Of a stretch of DNA of 64,000 bases, positions 1 to 7,445 are shown one piece after another. The notes beneath the pieces were generated by a model that saw only the letters and a list, made by a program, of their open reading frames with translations, was not told where the DNA came from and searched no databases. Position 1 is the stretch's first letter; each line of letters starts with the position of its first letter. Origin of the DNA: Rhizobium terrae (GTDB lineage Bacteria > Pseudomonadota > Alphaproteobacteria > Rhizobiales > Rhizobiaceae); contig NZ_QJKM01000007.1 in assembly GCF_003425685.1 (NCBI RefSeq), positions 301,011 to 365,010 on the forward strand. Reading direction: 5' to 3'. The position numbers and the translations under genes were made by a program.

Positions 1-1
1 G

Positions 2-592
2 GATGCCTCGACGCGAAAACTGCTCGGCGATCTGGCGCTGGCGGAGCAGGGGCACGAGGATATCGCCCATATGCTGACCGACAAGCATCTGCCTGAGGAC
101 GTGAAGTCCGAGGAGGACGCCGACGCCCGCCGACAGTTCATCCTCACCTATGTCCAGCCGGGCCTCGCCGGGCTGATGGACGGCTCAGTCTCGACCCTGG
201 CGCCGATCTTTGCCGCGGCCTTTGCGACCGGGGATACCTGGTCGACCTTCCTGATCGGCCTTTCGGCTTCCGTCGGCGCCGGTATTTCCATGGGTTTTAC
301 GGAAGCGGCGCATGACGACGGAAAGATTTCCGGCCGCGGTTCGCCGCTGAAGCGCGGCCTTGCCTCGGGTATCATGACGGCGCTCGGCGGCCTCGGCCAC
401 GCGCTGCCCTATCTGATCCCGCATTTCTGGACGGCCACGATCGTCGCTGCGATCGTGGTCTTCTTCGAACTCTGGGCGATCGCCTTCATCCAGAACCGCT
501 ATATGGAAACGCCCTTCCTGCGCGCCGTGTTTCAGGTCGTCTTCGGCGGCTCTCTCGTGCTGGCGGCCGGGATATTGATCGGGAATGGGTGA
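2..592 (+). CDS. mbfA: Membrane-bound ferritin/VIT1-type iron exporter MbfA, C-terminal part (cut by window edge)
   Basis: The reading frame is already open at the left edge, so the start lies outside the window. The visible part begins with the tail of a rubrerythrin/ferritin-like domain (LLGDLALAEQGHE, about the first 15 residues). A VIT1/CCC1-type membrane domain follows, with helices around GLAGLMDGSVSTLAPIF, LIGLSASVGAGISMGF and the last 40 residues. This Er-VIT1 fusion is MbfA, which in Bradyrhizobium and Agrobacterium exports iron from the cell and is controlled by Irr. In VIT1 proteins the GLxDG-type motif and the acidic loop after the second helix carry the metal. The gene ends at a TGA and is followed by a hairpin. 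The promoter, where an Irr box would lie, is not in the window. Confidence 0.85.
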   Translation, partial: DASTRKLLGDLALAEQGHEDIAHMLTDKHLPEDVKSEEDADARRQFILTYVQPGLAGLMDGSVSTLAPIFAAAFATGDTWSTFLIGLSASVGAGISMGFTEAAHDDGKISGRGSPLKRGLASGIMTALGGLGHALPYLIPHFWTATIVAAIVVFFELWAIAFIQNRYMETPFLRAVFQVVFGGSLVLAAGILIGNG

Positions 593-614
593 CCCGTGGT
601 CGGGCGGAGCCCGA

Positions 615-639
615 GCAATCGATCCGGTGAATCGATTGC
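615..639. repeat. Palindromic intergenic element, 9-bp perfect stem
   Basis: GCAATCGAT and ATCGATTGC form a perfect 9-bp inverted repeat around a 7-base loop, 23 bases after the mbfA stop codon. Palindromes with an ATCGAT core are common between genes in rhizobia, as parts of mosaic intergenic repeats. It may also cap the mbfA transcript, but no T-run follows, so it is not a standard intrinsic terminator. Confidence 0.5.
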
Positions 640-645
640 AGCGGC

Positions 646-772
646 GAACGCCCCGAGCCAAAGCGAGGGGCCGGGAGGCGGTGCGGCTCCGCAAGGCCTC
701 CCACCGGCACCGGCACATCACCCGGATGCAGCGCTCTGAGCTATGAACGCCCCAAGCCCAAGCGAGGGCCGG
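646..772. repeat. Short imperfect direct repeat, two copies of about 28 bp
   Basis: A unit starting GAACGCCCC at 646-674 recurs at 745-772 with two substitutions and one missing base (both units contain AGCGAG and end in GGCCGG). The copies lie in the 199-bp gap between the convergent mbfA and histidine kinase genes. They look like parts of a dispersed intergenic element. No function can be assigned. Confidence 0.45.
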
Positions 773-791
773 ATACCGCAACTCCCGCAAC

Positions 792-2375
792 TCAAGCCGC
801 TTCCGGCGTTTCCTGTTTCAGCGGCGCGGTCATGGAAAACACGGCGCCGCCATCGTTGCTGGTGGTGAACTGCCCGCCGAGCTGCCGGACGAAATTGGCG
901 ATGAGGCGGCTGCCCATGCCGCCGGCACGGTTGAAGACTTCGATGCCTGGACCGTCGTCGCGGATAAGGAGACTGAAATTTTCGCCCTGCTTTCGAAGCT
1001 CGACGGTGAGCCTGCCCTCATCGCGGCCGGCAAAGGCATATTTGAACGAGTTGGAAACCACCTCGTTGATGATCATGCCGATCGGCAGCGCCTGTTCCCG
1101 ATCGACGGTCAGCGGCTGGAGATCGAGGCTCAGATTGACGGGGATATCGTAGCCCGAGGCTATGTCGGTTATGAGCTTGGTGGCATAGGGCGCTACCTCG
1201 ACCTGTTCGAACTGGTCGTTCTGGTAGATCTGCTCATGCACGGCGATCATCGCGGCGATGCGCCTCGTCATGTCGTCGCGAGCATCGGCCGGCAACGCCT
1301 GCAGCCGCACGAGCGCCAGCACCGCCTGGAGATTGTTCTTCACCCGGTGATGGATTTCCCGCAGCAGGAAGCGGTTGCGCTCCACCGCTTGCTCCAGTTC
1401 TTCGTTGCGGGCTGCGGTGCGATAGAGAAGGCGGTTGATCCAGAAGGCGCCGAGGACCAGCAGCGCCATCAGCGGCAGCATGATCAGCGCGTCCGACGAG
1501 AGATTCCGCCAGAATTGGTCGAGAACTTCCTGCCGCGCGACGGCCGCAAGGGCGATAAGCGGCCAGCCGGAGACCTTCCAGAAGGCGACGATGCGGGCAT
1601 GGCCATCGATCGGGGAGGCCGGACTGTGGTAGAAGCCGGAGGACCTTTGACGGGTCATCGGGTACCAAGCCGTCGTGCTGAGATCGATCGGGCGTGTTGT
1701 CGCCGGGCGTCGGGCGATCAGCCAGCCGTCATCCCTGATGATCAGAATCGTGGAGTTCGGCCCGACCCTCAATGAGGCCCAGAAACCATCCAGGCTCTCG
1801 TTCGGGATGGTAATGCTGGCGACCCCGCGGAAAATCCCGCCTCGGTCGATCCGCCGTGCTATGGTGAAGGAGGGTTTGCCGACACGTTCGTTATCCAGTA
1901 GCCGGCTGAAAGTCAGTTCCTGACCGTCTCTCACCCTCTGGAAATAGGCACGTTCGCCGTGATTGTCGGATACATTTCCAGCGGCACTCTCGCCGGCACT
2001 GGAAAAGCGGACGATGCCGGCGTCATCCAGAAGCGAGTACTGAAAACCGGCCGGCAGTTGGCCGACCGCCCGCGACAGGTCGGCGGCAAGACCGGGCGAG
2101 CCGTCGATCGGCCTGTTGTCCACCTCGGTTTCGATGCGCCGCAGAGCCTGGTCGCTTGCCTCGATCATCCACTCCAGGTGGGCCGCGACCACATGGGCGG
2201 ACGAGAGCGCGCGCGCTTCGCCTTCCTTCAGGGCATTCCGATAGTTTTCAAGGACAATGAGACCGGCGACTGCCAGCAGGACAACGAGGAATCCACCGGT
2301 CAGCAGGATCGGGAGGGTAGGCCTAGCGGCATGCGCGCGCGGCAAACCTGTCTTCACGTCGTCACTCACGCCCAA
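792..2375 (-). CDS. Membrane sensor histidine kinase, HWE/HisKA_2 family with periplasmic Cache-type sensor
   Basis: Two membrane segments (about residues 22-43 and 295-315) flank a periplasmic region of about 250 residues that fits a double Cache/PDC ligand sensor. The cytoplasmic part has the HisKA_2 box REIHHRVKNN (phospho-accepting His at 342/343). The HATPase domain follows, with an N box (NEVVSNSFKYAF, about 437-448) and a G box (DDGPGIE, about 473-479). Such kinases often feed the PhyR/EcfG general stress response or single-domain regulators in alphaproteobacteria, but no partner gene is adjacent, so signal and target are unknown. The start is uncertain: TTG at 2375 with GAGGA upstream, or GTG at 2369 with GGAG upstream. 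Transcribed towards mbfA. Confidence 0.85.
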   Translation of the reverse strand: MGVSDDVKTGLPRAHAARPTLPILLTGGFLVVLLAVAGLIVLENYRNALKEGEARALSSAHVVAAHLEWMIEASDQALRRIETEVDNRPIDGSPGLAADLSRAVGQLPAGFQYSLLDDAGIVRFSSAGESAAGNVSDNHGERAYFQRVRDGQELTFSRLLDNERVGKPSFTIARRIDRGGIFRGVASITIPNESLDGFWASLRVGPNSTILIIRDDGWLIARRPATTRPIDLSTTAWYPMTRQRSSGFYHSPASPIDGHARIVAFWKVSGWPLIALAAVARQEVLDQFWRNLSSDALIMLPLMALLVLGAFWINRLLYRTAARNEELEQAVERNRFLLREIHHRVKNNLQAVLALVRLQALPADARDDMTRRIAAMIAVHEQIYQNDQFEQVEVAPYATKLITDIASGYDIPVNLSLDLQPLTVDREQALPIGMIINEVVSNSFKYAFAGRDEGRLTVELRKQGENFSLLIRDDGPGIEVFNRAGGMGSRLIANFVRQLGGQFTTSNDGGAVFSMTAPLKQETPEAA

Positions 2376-2444
2376 GCTCCGGTTTCCTCAACCATCTCGT
2401 AGCAGGCTGCAACCACCGAGGAAATAAACTAAGATCTCGCGAGT

Positions 2445-2480
2445 AAAAAAATCCACCCGCAATCGCATTGATTGCGGGTG
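2445..2480 (-). terminator. Intrinsic terminator of the BTLCP gene
   Basis: CACCCGCAATC (2454-2464) and GATTGCGGGTG (2470-2480) form a perfect 11-bp stem with a 5-base loop. On the minus strand the stem is followed by seven U residues (A-run at 2445-2451). It lies 30 bases after the stop codon of the minus-strand peptidase gene. Confidence 0.85.
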
Positions 2481-2510
2481 AAGGAATGAAATGGCTTGCC
2501 GAAACGTCGG

Positions 2511-3125
2511 CTATTTCAAAGCGCCGACCAGAAGGTCGCGGCCGTTCTCGATCGTCACCCAGCGGCCCGTGTTGAAGGACGCCTGACGCTTCAGGAACGT
2601 GTAGGGCGTCGCATACCACGGCTTCACCTCGCCATCGAGGTTGTCCAGGACGAAATCGCCGTCTGCGGTGCGAAGGGTCAGGACCGCATGGCCTTCGCCG
2701 TCCGGTTTGCGCACGACAGTCATCAGCAGGTCCGAAAGCGCGAAACCCTGTTCTGCGAGTTCCTTGCGCTTTTCGAGTGCGAAATCCTCGCAGTCGGCGA
2801 AGCTGGTGGGATAGCTCCACACTTCCTCGCGGCCGTAGACGTCCTTGTCGGTCTTGGCGATGTAGCGGGCATTGACCGTGCGGTTGATCTGACGGACGGC
2901 GGCCCAGCCCTTGGCGCTGACCTTGGGCGCAGGGGCCGAACGGCTTTTGATCGAACACTCCGCCTGATACTTCTGGCAGAATTCGTAATGGCCGATCGGC
3001 TGGGAAGTCACTGCTCCGGTGACCATGGAAGCCATGGGTCTCGGTGCCGGCACTGCTGTACTCACTGGTACAAGTACGCTGACAAGGATCACGGCAAGCC
3101 GCCGCGCCTGCAAGGCTATCATCAT
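2511..3125 (-). CDS. Bacterial transglutaminase-like cysteine peptidase (BTLCP family)
   Basis: The 204-residue product has a hydrophobic N-terminal segment that reads as a signal peptide, then a BTLCP (DUF920-type) domain. The papain-like triad is visible: Cys in FADCEDFALEK, His in GEGHAVLTLR and Asp in FVLDNLDG. This family is predicted to act in the periplasm. In other proteobacteria the LapG-type relatives cleave surface adhesins under cyclic-di-GMP control. No LapD partner or large adhesin is seen here, and the rhizobial short forms have no firmly known substrate. It stands alone between the sensor kinase and an alpha/beta hydrolase and has its own terminator. Confidence 0.8.
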   Translation of the reverse strand: MMIALQARRLAVILVSVLVPVSTAVPAPRPMASMVTGAVTSQPIGHYEFCQKYQAECSIKSRSAPAPKVSAKGWAAVRQINRTVNARYIAKTDKDVYGREEVWSYPTSFADCEDFALEKRKELAEQGFALSDLLMTVVRKPDGEGHAVLTLRTADGDFVLDNLDGEVKPWYATPYTFLKRQASFNTGRWVTIENGRDLLVGALK

Positions 3126-3256
3126 GGACCCGTCCCTTTAAATCCTAATGAAACGTTAAGATCGGAAGGGCAAGAGAGTCAATCTGTGGAAATTCCTTAA
3201 CGAATGTTCACATGGATTATGGTTAAGGCTGCTGCTTTTTTGTCTCAGGCCAAAAT

Positions 3257-4063
3257 TTAATCATGCATTATTAGGGCGGAGACCGCGGCCTTCAGTTTTT
3301 CAATGTCCTGCGGCCGCGAAAGCCTGTGGTCGCCATCGCGGATCAGGGTGAGCACCACATCGTCGGCCGGCAGGAATTCCACGAGCTTCAGGGCATGGCT
3401 GTAGGGCACGTCCGGATCCTGCATGCCCTGGAGGATATGCACCGGGCAACCGGTCTCGATGATGCCCGAAAGGACGAGGTTCCTCCGTCCGTCCTCGATC
3501 AGGTCGCGTGTATAGATGTTCGGCTCCGGGCTGTATTCCGATGCCTCTTCGAAATAGCCTCGATCGGCGAGCGACTGCCGCTGCCCGTCGGTCAGGTTGG
3601 GTTCGATCAGCTCGGCCGTGAAATCCGGCGCCGGGGCGATGAGCACGATGCCGGCCACCTTGGGCGCCTTCTTCCGTTTCCTGAGTTCCTGCACGAGGCG
3701 CAATGCGATCCAGCCGCCCATCGACGAGCCGACCAGCACGATGCTTTTCGGCCTGATGTCCTCGAGCACGGCGATTGCCTCTTCCAGCCAGCGCGAGATC
3801 GTCCCGTCGCGGAAGGCGCCGCCGGAAATGCCGTGGCCGGAATAGTCGAAACGGATCGCTGCAAGCCCGAGTTCGCCGGCAAGCGCGTCGAGTTCGACGG
3901 CCTTGGTGCCGGACATGTCCGATCGGTAACCGCCGAGCCAGACGAGAGCCGGTCCGGACTTTTCCTTTGCCGCCGTGCGATGGATGACGGCGATCTCGCG
4001 GGCGGCCGGTCCGCTGCCCACGGTGATCCTCTTTTCGATATTGTCGGCGGCGGCATGTGTCAT
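3257..4063 (-). CDS. Alpha/beta hydrolase
   Basis: The 268-residue protein has the alpha/beta-hydrolase order: an oxyanion-loop strand LVWLGGYRSDM near the N-terminus, the nucleophile elbow GSSMGG and a late His in RDGDHRLS. A central IQG..DPDVPY stretch holds the acid residue. The substrate cannot be read; esterase or acyl-peptidase-like activity is likely. The open frame extends upstream to 4255, but ATG 4063 is preferred because AAGGA lies just upstream and family similarity starts there, and because the longer form would run into the infC leader. It is divergent from infC, so 4064-4242 should hold both promoters. Confidence 0.8.
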   Translation of the reverse strand: MTHAAADNIEKRITVGSGPAAREIAVIHRTAAKEKSGPALVWLGGYRSDMSGTKAVELDALAGELGLAAIRFDYSGHGISGGAFRDGTISRWLEEAIAVLEDIRPKSIVLVGSSMGGWIALRLVQELRKRKKAPKVAGIVLIAPAPDFTAELIEPNLTDGQRQSLADRGYFEEASEYSPEPNIYTRDLIEDGRRNLVLSGIIETGCPVHILQGMQDPDVPYSHALKLVEFLPADDVVLTLIRDGDHRLSRPQDIEKLKAAVSALIMHD

Positions 4064-4228
4064 GGCGATTCCTTGAGCTTCGCCGCGCTTATAAAACAGA
4101 TTCCTGGGCTTGCGACAGCAGGTGATTTTTTCGCGGAGCTGTGCTATTGACTTCCCCGCAGTGATCACGACATTGCCGTCGGCCGCAGCCGCACGCGCAT
4201 AGTTCGCCGCTGCGTTCCGAAACAATCT

Positions 4229-4245
4229 AGGAGAATACGACCATT
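4229..4245 (+). promoter_or_regulatory. infC ribosome binding site and rare ATT start codon
   Basis: AGGAG at 4229-4233 lies nine bases before ATT at 4243-4245, and the protein that follows is in frame with all conserved IF-3 sequence. No ATG, GTG or TTG gives the conserved N-terminus (I/M)RRPFKADAP. In Escherichia coli infC also starts with AUU, and IF-3 rejects this codon and so represses its own synthesis. The same loop is likely here. Confidence 0.85.
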
Positions 4246-4779
4246 CGCAGACCATTCAAAGCCGATGCCCCCGTCAAGGAGGGGCCGCGCTCCAACCGGG
4301 AAATTCGCATTCCCAAGGTCCAGCTTATCGATGCCGAAGGACAGAACCTCGGTGTGGTTCCGACCGACCAGGCTCTTCGCATGGCAGAAGAAGCTGGTCT
4401 CGACCTCGTCGAGATCTCGCCGAATTCCGAACCGCCGGTGTGCAAGATCCTCGACCTCGGCAAGCTGAAATATGCGAACCAGAAGAAGGCTGCCGAAGCT
4501 CGCAAGAAGCAGAAGGTCGTCGAAGTCAAAGAAATCAAGATGCGCCCGAACATCGATACTCATGACTATGAGGTGAAGATGAAGGCGATCAACCGTTTCT
4601 TCGAAGAGGGCGACAAGGTAAAGGTCACGCTGAAGTTCCGCGGCCGTGAAATGGCCCACCAGGAACTCGGCATGAAGCTTTTGCTTCAGGTGAAGGACGA
4701 CACCACCGAGATCGCCAAGGTGGAAGCCGAGCCGAAGCTTGAAGGCCGTCAGATGATGATGGTGCTGGCACCGAAATAA
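4243..4779 (+). CDS. infC: Translation initiation factor IF-3
   Basis: IF-3 binds the 30S subunit, prevents premature 50S joining and checks the start codon and initiator tRNA. With the ATT start the product is 178 residues, close to the usual 180. The N-domain (to about residue 80) contains the conserved [16 protein letters not shown] lysine-rich linker ([15 protein letters not shown]) leads to the C-domain ([28 protein letters not shown]). The first ATG in frame is at 4354 and would delete the N-domain, so it is not the start. It heads the infC-rpmI-rplT block, as in most bacteria. Confidence 0.95.
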   Translation: MRRPFKADAPVKEGPRSNREIRIPKVQLIDAEGQNLGVVPTDQALRMAEEAGLDLVEISPNSEPPVCKILDLGKLKYANQKKAAEARKKQKVVEVKEIKMRPNIDTHDYEVKMKAINRFFEEGDKVKVTLKFRGREMAHQELGMKLLLQVKDDTTEIAKVEAEPKLEGRQMMMVLAPK

Positions 4780-4810
4780 GTGCCGCATCCTCTCCCGCCC
4801 TTCGCGGTTG

Positions 4811-4830
4811 CCGGCAATCGGCCGGTTTTT
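4811..4830 (+). terminator. Probable terminator after infC
   Basis: CCGGC (4811-4815) pairs with GCCGG (4821-4825) around AATCG and is followed by TTTTT. The stem is short but all G-C. It lies 32 bases after the infC stop and could attenuate read-through into rpmI. Confidence 0.5.
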
Positions 4831-4987
4831 CGGCGCGTTGTCGGAGATATCTTCTTTCCCATTGCGCTTTGAACCGGCTGCGGTTATAAGCGCGCGTCCG
4901 AACGGTCCGGCAGGGCATGCCGTGGCCGTTCTAAATGCTTGAAACTGGCCGCGTCTGCCGGTTTCGATACAAATACGGAGTAGCAAA

Positions 4988-5191
4988 ATGCCCAAGATGA
5001 AGACGAAATCGGCTGCCAAGAAGCGGTTCAAGATCACCGCGACCGGTAAAGTCGTTGCAGCCGCCGCTGGCAAGCGCCACGGCATGATCAAGCGGTCCAA
5101 CAAGTTCATCCGCGACGCACGCGGAACGATGATCCTTGCCGAACCCGATGGCAAGAAGGTTATCAAGAGCTACCTGCCGAACGGTCTCTGA
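4988..5191 (+). CDS. rpmI: 50S ribosomal protein L35
   Basis: The 67-residue basic protein begins [17 protein letters not shown] and contains [16 protein letters not shown], the L35 signature. The length matches the family. It is a late-assembling large-subunit protein. It sits between infC and rplT, as in most bacteria, with rplT 38 bases downstream, so the two are probably co-transcribed. No L20-binding pseudoknot could be recognised in the leader by eye. Confidence 0.97.
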   Translation: MPKMKTKSAAKKRFKITATGKVVAAAAGKRHGMIKRSNKFIRDARGTMILAEPDGKKVIKSYLPNGL

Positions 5192-5229
5192 GACCCTCGT
5201 CGATTTGGATCAGTTAAGGAGATCATGAC

Positions 5230-5634
5230 ATGGCACGCGTAAAACGGGGCGTCACTTCCCGCGCCAAGCACACCAAGACCCTCAAGGCAGCCAAGGGCTT
5301 CTACGGCCGCCGCAAGAATACGATCCGCGCCGCCAAGGCTGCCGTCGATCGTTCGCGTCAGTTCGCCACGCGCGACCGCCGCGTCAAGAAGCGCAATTTC
5401 CGCGCCCTGTGGATCCAGCGTATCAATGCTGCCGTCCGCGAATCCGGCCTGACTTACGGCCGCTTCATCGACGGCCTCAACAAGGCCGGCATCGAAGTGG
5501 ACCGCAAGGTCCTCTCCGACATGGCGATCCATGAGCCGGAAGCATTCGGCGCTCTGGTCGCCGCTGCGAAGAAGGCCCTTGAATACCTCAAGGAAACCGG
5601 CACGGCCAACGAGTTTGAAGGCGCGGTTCGTTAA
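5230..5634 (+). CDS. rplT: 50S ribosomal protein L20
   Basis: The 134-residue protein begins [16 protein letters not shown] and has the conserved [14 protein letters not shown] and [15 protein letters not shown] stretches of L20. This protein binds 23S rRNA domain I early in 50S assembly. The start ATG has AAGGAGATC upstream. The family is usually about 117-120 residues; the extra length is at the C-terminus, as in other rhizobia. A strong terminator follows at 5675. Confidence 0.97.
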   Translation: MARVKRGVTSRAKHTKTLKAAKGFYGRRKNTIRAAKAAVDRSRQFATRDRRVKKRNFRALWIQRINAAVRESGLTYGRFIDGLNKAGIEVDRKVLSDMAIHEPEAFGALVAAAKKALEYLKETGTANEFEGAVR

Positions 5635-5674
5635 CCAGCGCTTCCCAGGCTTAATTAGCTTCACTGATTTTGGG

Positions 5675-5708
5675 AAACCCGCGCTGGTTTGGGCTGGCGC
5701 GGGTTTTT
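5675..5708 (+). terminator. Intrinsic terminator after rplT
   Basis: AAACCCGCGC (5675-5684) and GCGCGGGTTT (5697-5706) form a strong 10-bp stem with a 12-base loop and run into a T-stretch ending at 5708. It separates the rpmI-rplT unit from pheS. Confidence 0.85.
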
Positions 5709-5813
5709 CATTTGCAACGGTGCGCTCCGCTTCGAACGCGCGGTTGCAAAGACTGACAAACAGACGTCACGACCTCGCAATAGATCTCTCCGACCTGTCA
5801 CACGGAAGAAACC

Positions 5814-6896
5814 ATGTCCGATCTGGAAAACCTGAAAACTTCGCTTCTGGCGGAAATCGCCGGCGCCGGCGACGAGGCGGCGATCGAGGCCGTGCGCGTT
5901 GCGGCACTCGGCAAGAAGGGCTCCGTCTCCGAACTCCTGAAGACGCTCGGCACCATGTCGCCCGAAGAGCGCCAGACGCGCGGTGCGGCGATCAACGCGC
6001 TGAAGAACGAGATCACCGACGCGATTACCGACCGCAAGACGGTGTTGAAGGATGCGGCGATCGAAGCACGGTTGAAGGCCGAGACGGTCGACGTCTCGCT
6101 GCCGGTGCGTTCTTCGCCCGCCGAACGCGGCCGCATCCATCCGATCAGCCAGATCGTCGACGAGATCACCGCGATCTTCGGCGACATGGGTTTTTCCATC
6201 GCCGAAGGCCCGGATGTCGAGACCGACTATTACAACTTCACGGCCCTGAATTTCCCGGAAGGCCATCCGGCCCGCGAGATGCACGATACCTTCTTTTTCC
6301 AGCCGGATGAAAACGGCGAGCGCAAGGTGCTGCGCACCCATACGTCTCCGGTGCAGATCCGCACCATGGAGGCGCAGAAGCCGCCGATCCGCATCATCAT
6401 CCCCGGCAAGACTTACCGTCAGGACAGTGACGCCACCCATTCGCCGATGTTCCATCAGGTCGAGGGCCTGGTCGTCGACCGCAAGTCGCATGTCGGCAAC
6501 ATGCGCTGGATCCTGGAAGAGTTCTGCAAGGCCTTCTTCGAGGTGGACAGCGTGACGATGCGCTTCCGCCCGTCCTTCTTCCCGTTCACCGAGCCGAGCT
6601 TCGAGGTGGACATCCAGTGCGACCGCTCCGGTCCGATCGTCAAGTTCGGCGAGGGCACCGACTGGATGGAGATTTTGGGCTGCGGCATGGTGCATCCGAA
6701 TGTGCTGCGTTCCGGCGGGCTCGATCCGGACGAGTTCCAGGGTTTCGCTTGGGGGATGGGTCTCGACCGCATCGCCATGCTGAAATACGGCATGCCGGAC
6801 CTGCGCGATTTCTTCAACGCCGACGTGCGCTGGATGAACCACTACGGCTTTCGCCCGCTCGACATGCCGACGCTGTTCGGGGGCTTGAGCGCCTGA
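5814..6896 (+). CDS. pheS: Phenylalanine-tRNA ligase alpha subunit
   Basis: PheS forms the catalytic core of the alpha2beta2 enzyme that charges tRNA-Phe. The 360 residues comprise an N-terminal coiled-coil arm (about 1-85) that binds tRNA, then a class II synthetase fold. Visible motifs are [18 protein letters not shown] (motif 1 region), [22 protein letters not shown] (motif 2) and [17 protein letters not shown] (motif 3). The length is normal. pheT lies downstream but is separated by two small genes (DUF4160 and DUF2442), which is unusual, because pheS and pheT normally adjoin. Confidence 0.97.
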   Translation: MSDLENLKTSLLAEIAGAGDEAAIEAVRVAALGKKGSVSELLKTLGTMSPEERQTRGAAINALKNEITDAITDRKTVLKDAAIEARLKAETVDVSLPVRSSPAERGRIHPISQIVDEITAIFGDMGFSIAEGPDVETDYYNFTALNFPEGHPAREMHDTFFFQPDENGERKVLRTHTSPVQIRTMEAQKPPIRIIIPGKTYRQDSDATHSPMFHQVEGLVVDRKSHVGNMRWILEEFCKAFFEVDSVTMRFRPSFFPFTEPSFEVDIQCDRSGPIVKFGEGTDWMEILGCGMVHPNVLRSGGLDPDEFQGFAWGMGLDRIAMLKYGMPDLRDFFNADVRWMNHYGFRPLDMPTLFGGLSA

Positions 6897-6913
6897 GCCA
6901 GAGAGCCTGACAA

Positions 6914-7150
6914 ATGCCGACCCTGCCGATCTGGCATGGATACAAGTTCCGGTTCTACGCTTTGGATGTGGGTGAACCGCCGCATGTCCATATCGTCAAG
7001 GATTCAAAATCCCTGAAGGTCTGGCTGGGGAATTTGGAAGTCGCGCAGAATAAAGGGTATAGTGACCAGGAAATTGCGAGGCTGCTGAAGGTTGCCTCGG
7101 AACATCGTGATAAATGGCTGGGCATTTGGCATGACTTCTTTGGCCTTTGA
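6914..7150 (+). CDS. DUF4160 domain protein
   Basis: The 78-residue protein shows the DUF4160 pattern: an N-terminal strand with P.W.G.KFRFYA, then EPPHVHIVKDSKSLKVWL, then a helical tail ending in KWLGIWHDFF. DUF4160 proteins are usually paired with DUF2442 proteins and have been considered possible toxin-antitoxin-like or regulatory pairs, but no activity is firmly established. It starts 17 bases after the pheS stop and overlaps the next gene by 20 bases, which implies translational coupling. Both look like an insertion into the pheST operon. Confidence 0.8.
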   Translation: MPTLPIWHGYKFRFYALDVGEPPHVHIVKDSKSLKVWLGNLEVAQNKGYSDQEIARLLKVASEHRDKWLGIWHDFFGL

Positions 7151-7406
7151 AACTGATGAGATGCGGCCTGTTCGGGCTTGGTGTGCCGATGGCGAAGTTC
7201 ATGTGGCGCTCGCCGACGGTCGCGTCATCGCGACACCTCTCTGGTGGTATCCGTTCCTGTCGAAGCTGACCGACAACCAGCTGAACGACATCGAATTGAT
7301 GTACGAAGGAATCTGGTGGACCGCTATCGACGAGGGCATTTCGGTGAAAAGCATGTTCCTGGGCATAAAGGCACCCGATGCCAAGGCACCGGAAAAGGCC
7401 GCCTGA
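7131..7406 (+). CDS. DUF2442 domain protein
   Basis: The 91-residue protein is of the DUF2442 type: EVHVALADGRVIATPLWWYPFLSKLTDNQL is the conserved core, with the family's alternating strand pattern and an aromatic-rich IWWTAIDEGISV end. ATG 7131 is chosen over the longer frame from 7092 because the extension lies wholly inside the DUF4160 gene. The start overlaps the end of that gene by 20 bases. Some family members carry a fused HTH domain, but this one does not. It ends 39 bases before pheT, so pheT translation probably depends on the same mRNA. Confidence 0.8.
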   Translation: MTSLAFETDEMRPVRAWCADGEVHVALADGRVIATPLWWYPFLSKLTDNQLNDIELMYEGIWWTAIDEGISVKSMFLGIKAPDAKAPEKAA

Positions 7407-7445
7407 TCCGATATTCCTGATGATTTTGAGACGAGAACAAAGACA

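Noticed and set aside
3257..4255. Longer form of the alpha/beta hydrolase starting at 4255
   Set aside because: The extra 64 residues lack similarity to the family and would overlap the infC leader; ATG 4063 has a ribosome site.
4780..4987. L20-responsive leader (regulatory pseudoknot) before rpmI
   Set aside because: I could find the short terminator-like stem but not the long-range pairing or the L20-binding mimic, so I do not call it.
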